Shown: positions 1 to 6,562, numbered from the stretch's first letter. The stretch is DNA of 15,068 bases from an uncultured Mycoplasmatota bacterium (GCA_900552235.1 URYZ01000020.1:1-15068); one strand, 5' to 3'. Numbers and translations: made by a program. The notes: generated by a model from the sequence alone, not told the origin.

Positions 1-1862
1 TTCAAATAGGAAATGATAAAGATATAACAGAATATAGATATCGTGGAGCAAGTCCCAAAAACTATGTAACATTTAATAATGAAACATGGAGAATAATAGG
101 AGTGTTCCCAACTGATGATGGAACAGGAAATATTGAAAACAGAGTAAAAATAATAAGAGACCAAAGTATAGGAAACAAAAGTTGGGATAATGGAACAACT
201 GCTTATAATTATACCAAAAATGATAATTTAATGTTATTACAAGCTAAAAACAAATCAAAAGTTGAATATTTAGAAAAAAATGATAAATATGATGTAATGT
301 TAACTGCAGCTGATGCATGTGGTGGCGTAAGCAATTGGGCTAGACCAGCTTCGTTAAACACAGAACTTAATACAACATATTTAAATAGTTTAGATAGTGC
401 ATCAAAAAGTATGATAGGAAATACTAAGTATTATTTGGGTGGGTATGCAACATCATCAATATTAACACAAGATATGTATAGTTATGAACGAAAAATAAGT
501 GGTACGGCATATTACGATGATACAAATCCAAATAATTGGGTAGGGAAATTAGGACTTTTGTATGTCAGTGATTATGGCTATGCAAGTAGCAATTGTAACA
601 ATTCAACTAATTTAGAATCTTGTAATAATCAAAATTGGTTGAATAATATTATAAGTTTAAATACTAATTATTCTGATTCTTGGACTATAACAGCATCAAT
701 TACATCAGGTCGGTGGAGTCGCATATTTTCTTTTTACATTTATAATCAAGGTATTGGCTCTATTCAAGTTTGTGGTGCAAGTGGTAATAAACAGATTTTC
801 CCAACTTTATACTTAAAATCAAATGTTTTAATAGTAGGAGGAGATGGAACAAGTAGTAATCCTTATAAATTATCTACAAATATACAAAAAGCAACAGATA
901 AATTAATAGCATTAACAAATAATAAAGATAATAGTGGATTATATACTATAACACATCCAAAAGATACAACCCTTCAAATAGGAAATGATAAAGATATAAT
1001 AGAATATAGATACAGGGGAAAAGATCCAAAAAATTATGTAAAATTTAATAATGAAACATGGAGAATAATTGGAGTATTCCCAACTGATGATGGAACAGGA
1101 AAAATAGAAAATAGAATAAAATTAGTAAGAAATGATAGTATTGGAGAATATAAATTTGATGATGGAACAACTGCTTATAATTATAGTAAACAAGATAATT
1201 TAATGTTATTACAAGATAATAATAAATTAAAAGCTAAATATTTAGAAGAAAGTAAAAAATATGATGTAATGTTAACAGCCCCTGATTCTGGCTGTATATC
1301 GTGCAAAAATAATTGGGAAAAGCCTACTTCGTTAAATAGATATTTAAATGGAACATATTATAATAGCTTATTAAGCGAAGATAAAAATATGGTAGAAAGT
1401 GTTAAATATTATCTTGGAGGTTATAGTTCTTCCACTTCAATAACAACACAAGATATATATAATTATGAGCGAAAAAAAATAGTATCAGATTCCTCTTATG
1501 GTGAGTTTAATATTGCAACTTGGGTAGGGAAGCTATCTCTTATGTATGCAAGTGATTATGGATATGCAAGTAGTAATTGTGAAAGCAAAAAATTACTAGA
1601 TGTTAATTCTACAACAAATGATTTAAGAATATGTAACGATACAAATTGGTTATATAATATTAAAAAAAATGAATGGTTACTTCCTCGTGCGTTTGGAGCT
1701 GATTCTTCTAGTTCAACTTTTACATTATCAACAGAAGGGTATATTGCTATTGCCGTTATTAATAACCTAAAATTTGTAAGACCAACTTTATACTTAAATT
1801 CATATATACAAATCACCGGAGGAAATGGAACAAGTGCTAATCCTTATACACTTGGATTATAA
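1..1862 (+). repeat. In-frame direct repeat, 972-nt period, two units
   Basis: Unit 1 spans about 1-972 and unit 2 about 973-1862. The window's first bases match the sequence beginning at 973 almost base for base over the first 27 positions. Further near-identical blocks recur one period apart, such as those beginning CCAACTGATGATGGAACAGG at 108 and 1080. The latter part of each unit, before the final TLYL block, has diverged strongly: unit 2 has a WLLPRAFG segment at about 1675-1700 where unit 1 reads an unrelated SWTITASITSGRW-type sequence. The repeat is coding and in frame. Confidence 0.85.
3..1862 (+). CDS. Tandem-module surface-type protein, 5' end outside window
   Basis: The frame is open from base 3, and the GTG at 102 is only an internal Val codon, so the true start lies upstream. 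The visible part holds one almost complete and one complete copy of a module repeating every 972 nt (324 residues). Each copy runs in the same order: IGNDKDI, EYRYRG, FNNETWRIIGVFPTDDGTG, DDGTTAYNY, DNLMLLQ, YDVMLTA, KYYLGGY, TQD-Y-YERK, WVGKL, SDYGYASSNC, a Cys-rich patch with NWL, and RPTLYL or FPTLYL closing with GG-GTS-NPY. Cysteines occur at matching places in both copies, which suggests an exported protein. The module's ending resembles the 'VRPALYL' ending of DUF6273/FISUMP-type modules common in secreted proteins of uncultured gut Firmicutes; this is a resemblance from memory. No membrane segment or sorting signal is visible, and the protein ends right after module 2. Function is unknown; an extracellular or pilin-like adhesive role is inference. 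Confidence 0.72.
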   Translation, partial: QIGNDKDITEYRYRGASPKNYVTFNNETWRIIGVFPTDDGTGNIENRVKIIRDQSIGNKSWDNGTTAYNYTKNDNLMLLQAKNKSKVEYLEKNDKYDVMLTAADACGGVSNWARPASLNTELNTTYLNSLDSASKSMIGNTKYYLGGYATSSILTQDMYSYERKISGTAYYDDTNPNNWVGKLGLLYVSDYGYASSNCNNSTNLESCNNQNWLNNIISLNTNYSDSWTITASITSGRWSRIFSFYIYNQGIGSIQVCGASGNKQIFPTLYLKSNVLIVGGDGTSSNPYKLSTNIQKATDKLIALTNNKDNSGLYTITHPKDTTLQIGNDKDIIEYRYRGKDPKNYVKFNNETWRIIGVFPTDDGTGKIENRIKLVRNDSIGEYKFDDGTTAYNYSKQDNLMLLQDNNKLKAKYLEESKKYDVMLTAPDSGCISCKNNWEKPTSLNRYLNGTYYNSLLSEDKNMVESVKYYLGGYSSSTSITTQDIYNYERKKIVSDSSYGEFNIATWVGKLSLMYASDYGYASSNCESKKLLDVNSTTNDLRICNDTNWLYNIKKNEWLLPRAFGADSSSSTFTLSTEGYIAIAVINNLKFVRPTLYLNSYIQITGGNGTSANPYTLGL

Positions 1863-1864
1863 TT

Positions 1865-1895
1865 AAAAAAATATAGTTTTTTTCTATATTTTTTT
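1865..1895. terminator. Bidirectional intrinsic terminator
   Basis: A run of seven A followed by TATAG (1865-1876) pairs with CTATA followed by seven T (1884-1895) around a seven-T loop. It lies between two convergent genes and overlaps the stop codon of the minus-strand sigma factor, so it can serve both. All pairs but one are A-T, so strength depends on the U tract. Confidence 0.65.
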
Positions 1896-2586
1896 ATATT
1901 TTGTTTTCTTTTAAAAACTCCCTTAATATTTTAGTAGTTGCTCTTTTTTCAATTCTTGAAACATAACTTCTTGAAATATTTAAATCTTTTGCTATTTCTT
2001 TTTGTGTTTGTTCATCTAAATTATCTAAACCATATCTTCTTTTTATTATTTCTTTTTCTCTAGGATTTAAGATATTTAAATATTTTTTTAATAATCCAAT
2101 ATTATCTTTTTTACTTATTTCATCAACGTAATCAGGTTTAGGTGTTTTTAATACTTCTAAAATTGTAACTTCGTTACCATCTTTATCAAATCCTATTGGT
2201 TCATCTAAACTTACAACCATATTATTTTTTTTATTACTTCTAAAATACATTAATATTTCGTTTTCTATACATCTAGCACAGTAAGTAGTTATTTTTGTAC
2301 CATGTTTTAAACTATAACTATCAATACCTTTTATTAAACCAATTGTACCAATACTAATAAGATCATCTGTATCAATATTTGAATTTTCATACTTTTTAAC
2401 AATATGAGCCACTAATCTTAAATTATGTTCGATAAGTTTATCTCTTGCTTTAGGATCCTTATTTAATAATAAAGTAATATATTTTTCTTCTTCTTCTTTA
2501 CTTAATGGCTCAGGAAATACATTGTTAGAATAGGAAGTTGTAAAAAAGGTTAAACTTCTTATTAATTCTAAAATACTAAATAACAT
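1894..2586 (-). CDS. sigK: RNA polymerase sporulation sigma factor, sigma-K type, with pro-sequence
   Basis: This 230-residue sigma-70 family protein is of the late mother-cell sporulation type. Region 2 (about 50-120) carries LIEHNLRLVAHIVKKYEN and DDLISIGTIGLIKGI. Region 4 (about 168-225) carries LNPREKEII and the helix-turn-helix EIAKDLNISRSYVSRIEKRA. The N-terminus is a hydrophobic stretch of about 18 residues followed by SYSNNVFPEPLS, which aligns with the SYVKNNAFPQPLS region of Bacillus subtilis pro-sigma-K. This favours SigK over SigE, whose leader differs. In B. subtilis the pro-sequence anchors the factor in the membrane until the intramembrane protease SpoIVFB removes it. The start at 2586 has AGGAAG six bases upstream. 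The gene is intact, with no inserted skin-like element, and is divergent from a Xer recombinase. It implies that the organism sporulates or descends from spore formers. Confidence 0.88.
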   Translation of the reverse strand: MLFSILELIRSLTFFTTSYSNNVFPEPLSKEEEEKYITLLLNKDPKARDKLIEHNLRLVAHIVKKYENSNIDTDDLISIGTIGLIKGIDSYSLKHGTKITTYCARCIENEILMYFRSNKKNNMVVSLDEPIGFDKDGNEVTILEVLKTPKPDYVDEISKKDNIGLLKKYLNILNPREKEIIKRRYGLDNLDEQTQKEIAKDLNISRSYVSRIEKRATTKILREFLKENKI

Positions 2587-2664
2587 AAAATTCTTCCTTT
2601 CTAATTTAAATATATTATTTATGTCAAAATTTATGTTATAATGAAAATGAAAGATGGTAATGTT
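2587..2664. promoter_or_regulatory. Divergent promoter region, sigma-K gene / Xer gene
   Basis: The short gap holds TATAAT on the plus strand at 2637-2642, immediately before the Xer gene, and TTGACA on the minus strand at 2622-2627, facing the sigma gene. Neither has a convincing partner box at 16-18 bp. A sigma-E-like -10 (CATAAATA, minus strand) can be imagined but is weak. The two signals nearly overlap, so the genes may compete for polymerase. Confidence 0.35.
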
Positions 2665-3561
2665 ATGGAAAAAGATATTGAAAAGTTTATTAGGTATTTA
2701 AAAGAACAAAAAAATTATTCTAAATATACAATTAGTACTTATGAAGAAGATTTGATATTTTTAAGTAAATACTTAGAAAAAGAAGGTATTTCTTATTTAG
2801 ATATTGATTATTCTACGATTAGGTTATATTTTAATTATTTAGATAGTTTTAATTATTCTAAAAATACAATTGCTAAAAAAATAACTAGTGCAAGAAGTTT
2901 TTATAAGTATTTAGCTAGGAATAATAAGATAAAAACCAATCCATTTTCTCTTTGTTCGTTACCTAAAAAAGATAATTTACTTCCTAAGTTTTTATATTAT
3001 AATGAACTTGAAGAAATGTTTTCTTCTTGTGATACTTCTAATTTAGGAATAAGAAATAGATGTATTTTAGAGCTTTTATATGCAACAGGTATGAGGGTAG
3101 GAGAACTTGTTAATATAAAATTAAATGATATTGATTTAAAAGAAAAATATATTAAAATACTTGGTAAAGGTAATAAAGAAAGAATTGTATATTTCGGAGA
3201 TTATGCAAAAGAATATTTAGAAAAGTACATTTATGAAGTAAGAGATAATTTATTAAAAAATAAAAAAAGTGATTATTTATTTATAAATAATTCTGGTACT
3301 AATTTAAGTGCAAGGGGAGTAGAATTAGTAATAAAAAATATTATAAAAGAAACAAGTATAAAATCTAATATTACACCTCATGTTTTAAGACATACTTTTG
3401 CTACGCATCTTCTTAATGAAGGATGTGATATATTGAGTGTTCAAGAACTTTTAGGACATGAATCTCTTAGAGCAACACAGGTATATACTCATATTACAAA
3501 TGAAGGCCTGAGAAATATATATAATATATCTCATCCCAGAAATCATAAAAATATAAAATAA
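2665..3561 (+). CDS. Site-specific tyrosine recombinase, XerC/XerD family
   Basis: This 298-residue protein has the usual XerC/D length. The N-terminal SAM-like core-binding domain (about 1-95) includes LKEQKNYSKYTISTYEEDL. The catalytic domain carries all six family residues: R144 (TGMRVGEL), K168 (GKGNKER), H239 and R242 (HVLRHTFATHLL), H265 (LGHESL) and the nucleophile Y274 (TQVYTHI). Its family resolves chromosome dimers at dif with a partner and FtsK; the sequence does not decide between XerC and XerD. I chose ATG 2665 over the in-frame ATGs at 2641 and 2647 because a TATAAT at 2637-2642 overlaps the first of these and would start transcription near 2649, and because 298 residues matches the family. 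No strong ribosome binding site precedes any candidate. The gene stands alone and ends in a shared terminator. An integron or phage integrase is less likely given its length and context. Confidence 0.88.
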   Translation: MEKDIEKFIRYLKEQKNYSKYTISTYEEDLIFLSKYLEKEGISYLDIDYSTIRLYFNYLDSFNYSKNTIAKKITSARSFYKYLARNNKIKTNPFSLCSLPKKDNLLPKFLYYNELEEMFSSCDTSNLGIRNRCILELLYATGMRVGELVNIKLNDIDLKEKYIKILGKGNKERIVYFGDYAKEYLEKYIYEVRDNLLKNKKSDYLFINNSGTNLSARGVELVIKNIIKETSIKSNITPHVLRHTFATHLLNEGCDILSVQELLGHESLRATQVYTHITNEGLRNIYNISHPRNHKNIK

Positions 3562-3599
3562 AAGGATATTAAAAAATCATTGTTTTTAATATCCTTTTT
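3560..3599. terminator. Bidirectional terminator, 16-bp perfect stem
   Basis: Bases 3560-3575 pair perfectly with 3583-3598 around the seven-base loop ATCATTG, with T runs leaving on both strands. The stop codons of the convergent Xer gene (3559-3561) and RNase HIII gene (3569-3571) lie at or inside the left arm, so the last codons of RNase HIII are part of the hairpin. Confidence 0.85.
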
Positions 3600-4465
3600 G
3601 TATTTGAAAAGTTTTTCTTTGCTATTTTATCTAATACATCTTTACCATATTTTTCTACTAGTTCTTGTCCTATTTTATCAACATTATCTCCTGCACCTTT
3701 AGGAATAGGAGTTTTGTAAGTATCGCACATTTTATCAAATTCTTTTATAAAAATATATCTTGATATAACTGAAGCACATGCTACTGCTAGGTTTTTATCT
3801 TCAGCTTTTGTCATAAATGTTATATTTCTAACAACATTATTTACATCTTTTAAATAACTATAATATCTATCTTCTTTAGCAAATTCATCGACAATTATGT
3901 AATCAGGTTTTTCTATTTCGTTTAGTAAACTATAAAGCATTTTATTATGAAGAATTGCCTTAATCTTATTCATGTTTACATCATTACTATAGTTTTTATT
4001 ATAATCTTCATTTGAAAGAATTGTACTTTTATATTTTATATTTTTAATAAGTTTAGGTACAACATCAAGAATTTTCTCATCTGTTAGTTTTTTTGAATCT
4101 TTAATACCAAGGCTTTCAACAAAACTTATATCTTCTTTTCTTACATAAGCAGCCGTTACAACAATTGGTCCAAAGTAATCTCCTGTTCCAACTTCATCAC
4201 TACCTATGCTTGTAACATTGTAATAGTCTTTAGAACAAGTGTTATCTGTGTTTTCTTGCCCATCAACAGCTTTCCACATATTAGCATCTACATATGCAGT
4301 TGTTCCTTGAAACATACATTTTTTTGATTGATATAAAGTTATAATGGTATCTTCTTCTTGTGCTTGAAAAATAGCATAAGGAGGTGTTTTTTCTCTTAAT
4401 TTATCTTTATAATATTCAGTCATTTTTTTAACTGTATCATCGCTCACTTTTATAACAATATTCAT
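3569..4465 (-). CDS. rnhC: Ribonuclease HIII
   Basis: The enzyme cleaves the RNA strand of RNA-DNA hybrids. The product has 298 residues from the chosen start. The first 80 or so residues form the TBP-like substrate-binding domain typical of HIII (YAIFQAQ, ITLYQSKKCMFQG). The catalytic domain opens with GSDEVGTGDYFGP (D90, E91), followed by KDSKKLTDEKI, a third acidic residue at D193 in IIVDEFA, and AVACASVISRY. The GSDEVG-GD-FGP signature separates HIII from HII. Start 4465 was preferred to the in-frame ATG at 4483 because AAAGGAAA falls between them, eight bases before 4465. The gene is convergent with the Xer gene, sharing its terminator, and divergent from cvpA. Confidence 0.93.
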   Translation of the reverse strand: MNIVIKVSDDTVKKMTEYYKDKLREKTPPYAIFQAQEEDTIITLYQSKKCMFQGTTAYVDANMWKAVDGQENTDNTCSKDYYNVTSIGSDEVGTGDYFGPIVVTAAYVRKEDISFVESLGIKDSKKLTDEKILDVVPKLIKNIKYKSTILSNEDYNKNYSNDVNMNKIKAILHNKMLYSLLNEIEKPDYIIVDEFAKEDRYYSYLKDVNNVVRNITFMTKAEDKNLAVACASVISRYIFIKEFDKMCDTYKTPIPKGAGDNVDKIGQELVEKYGKDVLDKIAKKNFSNTKRILKTMIF

Positions 4466-4494
4466 ATTTATATTTCCTTTCATTTTCTAATAAA

Positions 4495-4523
4495 ATTATA
4501 TCAAAATGTCTAGTTTTAGTCTA
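4495..4523 (-). promoter_or_regulatory. Sigma-A-type promoter for RNase HIII
   Basis: On the minus strand, TAGACT (4518-4523) and a perfect TATAAT (4495-4500) are separated by 17 bp. The -10 lies about 30 bases before the chosen start. Confidence 0.6.
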
Positions 4524-4562
4524 TAAAAAAATAAAATTAGTGCATATTTAACATATTTAAGT

Positions 4563-4568
4563 TATAAT
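4563..4568 (+). promoter_or_regulatory. Candidate -10 box of the cvpA-trxA operon
   Basis: TATAAT lies 22 bases before the cvpA start. No convincing -35 is seen at 16-18 bp upstream, so only the -10 is supported. Confidence 0.35.
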
Positions 4569-4590
4569 AATATTGTAAGGAGGACTTTTT

Positions 4591-5316
4591 ATGTATTTGT
4601 TTGATATAATTATAATTATGTTTTTATTAATATTTGCTGTAGTAGGGTTTAAAAATGGCTTTTTTAAACAAACAGTTAAAACAGTTGGAGTAATTTTAAT
4701 ATTTGTTTTTGCTTTTTATTTTAAAGATTATGTAGCAGATTTTTTAAGTTATACATTACCATTTATTAAATTTAAAGGTTCAATAGCAGGTCTTAGTTCA
4801 TTAAATATTATTTTATTTCAATTAATTGCATTTTTGATACTTTTAGGATTATTTTCCATTGTTTTTCAAATATTACTTAAAATATCAGGATTAATTGAAA
4901 AAGCCCTTAATTTTACGATAATTTTAGGTATACCATCAAAACTTCTTGGTATGGTTGTAGGATTAATCGAAGGATATGTGATTTTATTTATAATATTATT
5001 TGTTTTAAATATGACATCGTTTAATAATTCATTAATAAATGAGTCTAGTTTAAAGCCTAAAATACTGACATCTTCACCAGTTTTATCTAATGTTGTAAAA
5101 GATGCGACTAATACTGCAACTGAAATATATGATTTTGTAGATGTTTATGTTAAAGATAAAGATAGTGATAAATTTAATTATAATGCAATTGATACGATGT
5201 TAAAGAATAAAGTAATAACTCCTGAATATGTAGAAAAGCTTGTTAAAAAAAGAAAAATAGATGTAAAAAATATAGATTTTTTAATTGAAAAATATAAAAA
5301 TAAAGGAGATGAGTAA
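4591..5316 (+). CDS. CvpA family membrane protein
   Basis: This 241-residue protein has strongly hydrophobic segments at about 1-20, 24-46, 68-96 and 112-140, then a hydrophilic Lys- and Asp-rich tail of about 95 residues. The start (MYLFDIIIIMFLLIFAVVGFK-GFFKQ) is characteristic of the CvpA family, named for colicin V production in Escherichia coli; its molecular role in Gram-positive bacteria is not well defined. AAGGAGG lies seven bases before ATG 4591. The gene runs straight into trxA, with one base between the cvpA stop and the trxA ATG, and the trxA ribosome binding site lies inside the cvpA end, so the two are cotranscribed and probably translationally coupled. The tail is longer than in many compact CvpA proteins and would be soluble. 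Confidence 0.78.
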   Translation: MYLFDIIIIMFLLIFAVVGFKNGFFKQTVKTVGVILIFVFAFYFKDYVADFLSYTLPFIKFKGSIAGLSSLNIILFQLIAFLILLGLFSIVFQILLKISGLIEKALNFTIILGIPSKLLGMVVGLIEGYVILFIILFVLNMTSFNNSLINESSLKPKILTSSPVLSNVVKDATNTATEIYDFVDVYVKDKDSDKFNYNAIDTMLKNKVITPEYVEKLVKKRKIDVKNIDFLIEKYKNKGDE

Positions 5317-5317
5317 A

Positions 5318-5626
5318 ATGTTAGTACATTTAGAAAATGAAGATTTTAATGAAATGATAAAAGATGATTTAGTTATTGTTGATTTTTATGCTAATTGGTG
5401 TGGTCCGTGTAAGATGCTTTCACCAGTTTTAGAAGAAATTTCTTCTTTAAGAGGTAATGTAAAAGTAGTTAAGGTTGATGTAGATAAACATAATGAATTA
5501 GCAAGAAAGTATGGAATAATGAGCATTCCTACGCTTATGTATTTTAAAAATGGAAAATTAGAAAAAACATCACTTGGTTATGTAACTAAAGATGAAATTG
5601 AAGAAAATATTAATAATTTAAGGTAG
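5318..5626 (+). CDS. trxA: Thioredoxin
   Basis: This 102-residue cytoplasmic thiol-disulfide reductase has the usual length. The active site is WCGPC with redox Cys28 and Cys31, preceded by VDFYANW. Pro71 in SIPTL is the conserved cis-proline facing it. VDVDKHNELARKYGI and the closing FKNGK and LGYVTKDEI blocks complete the fold. The start at 5318 has AAGGAG at 5303-5308; an in-frame extension back to 5285 would overlap the cvpA end and has no ribosome binding site of its own. It is the second gene of the cvpA operon and is followed by a terminator. It is presumably reduced by a thioredoxin reductase encoded elsewhere. Confidence 0.94.
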   Translation: MLVHLENEDFNEMIKDDLVIVDFYANWCGPCKMLSPVLEEISSLRGNVKVVKVDVDKHNELARKYGIMSIPTLMYFKNGKLEKTSLGYVTKDEIEENINNLR

Positions 5627-5650
5627 ATTTTACATCTACTTTTTATTTTT
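5623..5650 (+). terminator. Intrinsic terminator after trxA
   Basis: GTAGAT (5623-5628) pairs with ATCTAC (5634-5639) around TTTAC, followed by a T-rich run to 5650. The trxA stop codon lies in the left arm. Confidence 0.7.
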
Positions 5651-5662
5651 TAAAGAAAAAGT

Positions 5663-5691
5663 TTGACATTTTTCTTGTATTGTGCTATAAT
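5663..5691 (+). promoter_or_regulatory. Perfect consensus sigma-A promoter
   Basis: TTGACA (5663-5668), a 17-bp spacer and TATAAT (5686-5691) match the consensus exactly, and TGC directly before the -10 makes it an extended -10 as well. It is the strongest promoter in the window and drives the unknown 143-residue gene, predicting an mRNA start near 5698. Confidence 0.9.
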
Positions 5692-5737
5692 TTAGACACT
5701 TAAGAAATTACCAATAATAAATAGGGGGTTAGGTAAT

Positions 5738-6169
5738 ATGGAAAATAAAAGGTTAAATTATCATTTTGAATATGTTGATGAAAATGAATTTAGAAAAAAA
5801 GAAAGATCAGTAAGAAAGTATAATATGCTTGCTTATAAAAAGCTTACATTTGAATATTATCCTAAGATAAGGGAAGGACACTTTTTAGGAAAGTTAGTAG
5901 AAACTTCTTCTAAAGATAATACAAAAAATTATGAGTTAAAGCTTCCAACTGATGCATTATTTTCTAAAGTTCATGGTGATATTACACTTCATTATACTGT
6001 TTATGAAGATAGTAAAATAGTACTTCTTACAAATATTACACCAGATAGTATATTAGAAGAAGGACACAGAAGTGAACTTGCTACATATAAAGGTGTCATG
6101 ATTTCTAAAACTAATGCTCAAAAAGATATGTTTAAAGTTAATTTGTTAAACGCATTAAACCAAAAATAA
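5738..6169 (+). CDS. Unrecognised 143-residue soluble protein
   Basis: I do not recognise this family. The gene is clearly real: it has its own consensus promoter, AGGGGG about eight bases before ATG 5738, codon use like its neighbours and a dedicated terminator. The protein has no signal peptide or membrane segment. It opens with a charged stretch (MENKRLNYHFEYVDENEFRKKERSVRK), then alternating hydrophobic and polar residues suggesting beta strands (LTFEYY, GKLVET, YELKLP, GDITLHYTVY, KIVLLTNI), and ends with a probable helix (DMFKVNLLNAL). There is no cysteine and no recognisable catalytic motif. It is monocistronic between trxA and the tRNA pair. High expression is inferred from the promoter alone; a role in translation or general physiology would be a guess. 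Confidence 0.8.
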   Translation: MENKRLNYHFEYVDENEFRKKERSVRKYNMLAYKKLTFEYYPKIREGHFLGKLVETSSKDNTKNYELKLPTDALFSKVHGDITLHYTVYEDSKIVLLTNITPDSILEEGHRSELATYKGVMISKTNAQKDMFKVNLLNALNQK

Positions 6170-6186
6170 TTTGGTTTTTTTGTTTT
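6157..6186 (+). terminator. Intrinsic terminator after the 143-residue gene
   Basis: AAACCAAA (6157-6164) pairs with TTTGGTTT (6170-6177) around AATAA, followed by a long T run. The stop codon sits in the loop. Confidence 0.8.
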
Positions 6187-6187
6187 T

Positions 6188-6250
6188 TGGTATAATTTTT
6201 CAAAAAAATTATAAAATTATATTGCATTTTAGTGATGTTTTGTGTTATTA
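6188..6250 (+). promoter_or_regulatory. Promoter region of the tRNA pair
   Basis: Two candidates are seen. One is an extended -10, TGGTATAAT (6188-6196), without a good -35. The other is TTGCAT (6222-6227), a 17-bp spacer and TTATTA (6245-6250), which would start RNA about 14 bases before the first tRNA and fits tRNA promoter geometry better. Confidence 0.45.
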
Positions 6251-6270
6251 TTAAAAAGCAATAGAGAAAT

Positions 6271-6347
6271 GGACCCTTAGCTCAATTGGTTAGAGCAACC
6301 GGCTCATAACCGGTCGGTTGTAGGTTCGAGTCCTACAGGGTCCACCA
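6271..6347 (+). tRNA. tRNA with CAU anticodon, probably tRNA-Ile2 (lysidine type)
   Basis: This is a complete 77-nt cloverleaf with encoded CCA. The acceptor GGACCCT pairs with AGGGTCC, the D arm is GCTC/GAGC, the anticodon stem ACCGG/CCGGT encloses loop CTCATAA (anticodon CAT, 6305-6307), and the T arm is GTAGG-TTCGAGT-CCTAC. It is not the initiator, because the first acceptor pair is matched and the anticodon stem lacks three G-C pairs. C4-G69 and C5-G68 in the acceptor are described positive determinants for TilS, which modifies C34 to lysidine in Ile2 and makes it read AUA. This favours Ile2 over elongator Met, but sequence alone leaves some doubt. Confidence 0.92.
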
Positions 6348-6356
6348 TTTATTTAT

Positions 6357-6441
6357 GCGGGTATGGCGGAATTGGCAGACGCACTAGACTTAGGATCTAG
6401 CGGAGTGATCCATGGGGGTTCAAGTCCCTTTACCCGCACCA
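6357..6441 (+). tRNA. tRNA-Leu (UAG anticodon)
   Basis: This is a complete 85-nt class II tRNA with encoded CCA. The acceptor is GCGGGTA/TACCCGC, the anticodon stem CTAGA/TCTAG encloses CTTAGGA (anticodon TAG, 6391-6393), and a long variable arm and a GGG-TTCAAGT-CCC T arm follow. It reads CUN leucine codons. It follows the CAU tRNA by nine bases, so the two form one transcript. Confidence 0.95.
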
Positions 6442-6451
6442 AACGAATATT

Positions 6452-6480
6452 AAAATGATCATTATGGTCATTTTTTCTTT
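6452..6480 (+). terminator. Terminator of the tRNA operon
   Basis: AAAATGATC (6452-6460) pairs with GGTCATTTT (6466-6474, one G-T wobble) around ATTAT, followed by a T-rich run. Confidence 0.8.
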
Positions 6481-6533
6481 TTAAACATAATATAAGAATA
6501 TCTATAAATATAGGTAAAATAAGTAAAAAGTAT

Positions 6534-6562
6534 TTGACTAAATGGTATTTTTATGGTATCAT
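6534..6562 (+). promoter_or_regulatory. Sigma-A promoter of rplU-prp-rpmA
   Basis: TTGACT (6534-6539), a 17-bp spacer and TATCAT (6557-6562), with TGG directly before the -10, predict RNA starting near 6568, about 100 bases before rplU. Confidence 0.8.

Noticed and set aside
1..1862. Tandem module as a diversity-generating retroelement target
   Set aside because: The variable lobe and lectin-like ending invite the idea, but no reverse transcriptase, template repeat or adenine-biased substitution pattern is visible in the window.
2665..3561. Xer-type recombinase as a sigK-rearranging (skin-like) or phage integrase
   Set aside because: sigK is intact, no attachment-site repeats or phage genes are nearby, and the length and motifs fit housekeeping XerC/D.
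5285..5317. N-terminal extension of thioredoxin to the ATG at 5285
   Set aside because: It overlaps the cvpA end; a strong ribosome binding site sits correctly before ATG 5318, which gives the normal family length.
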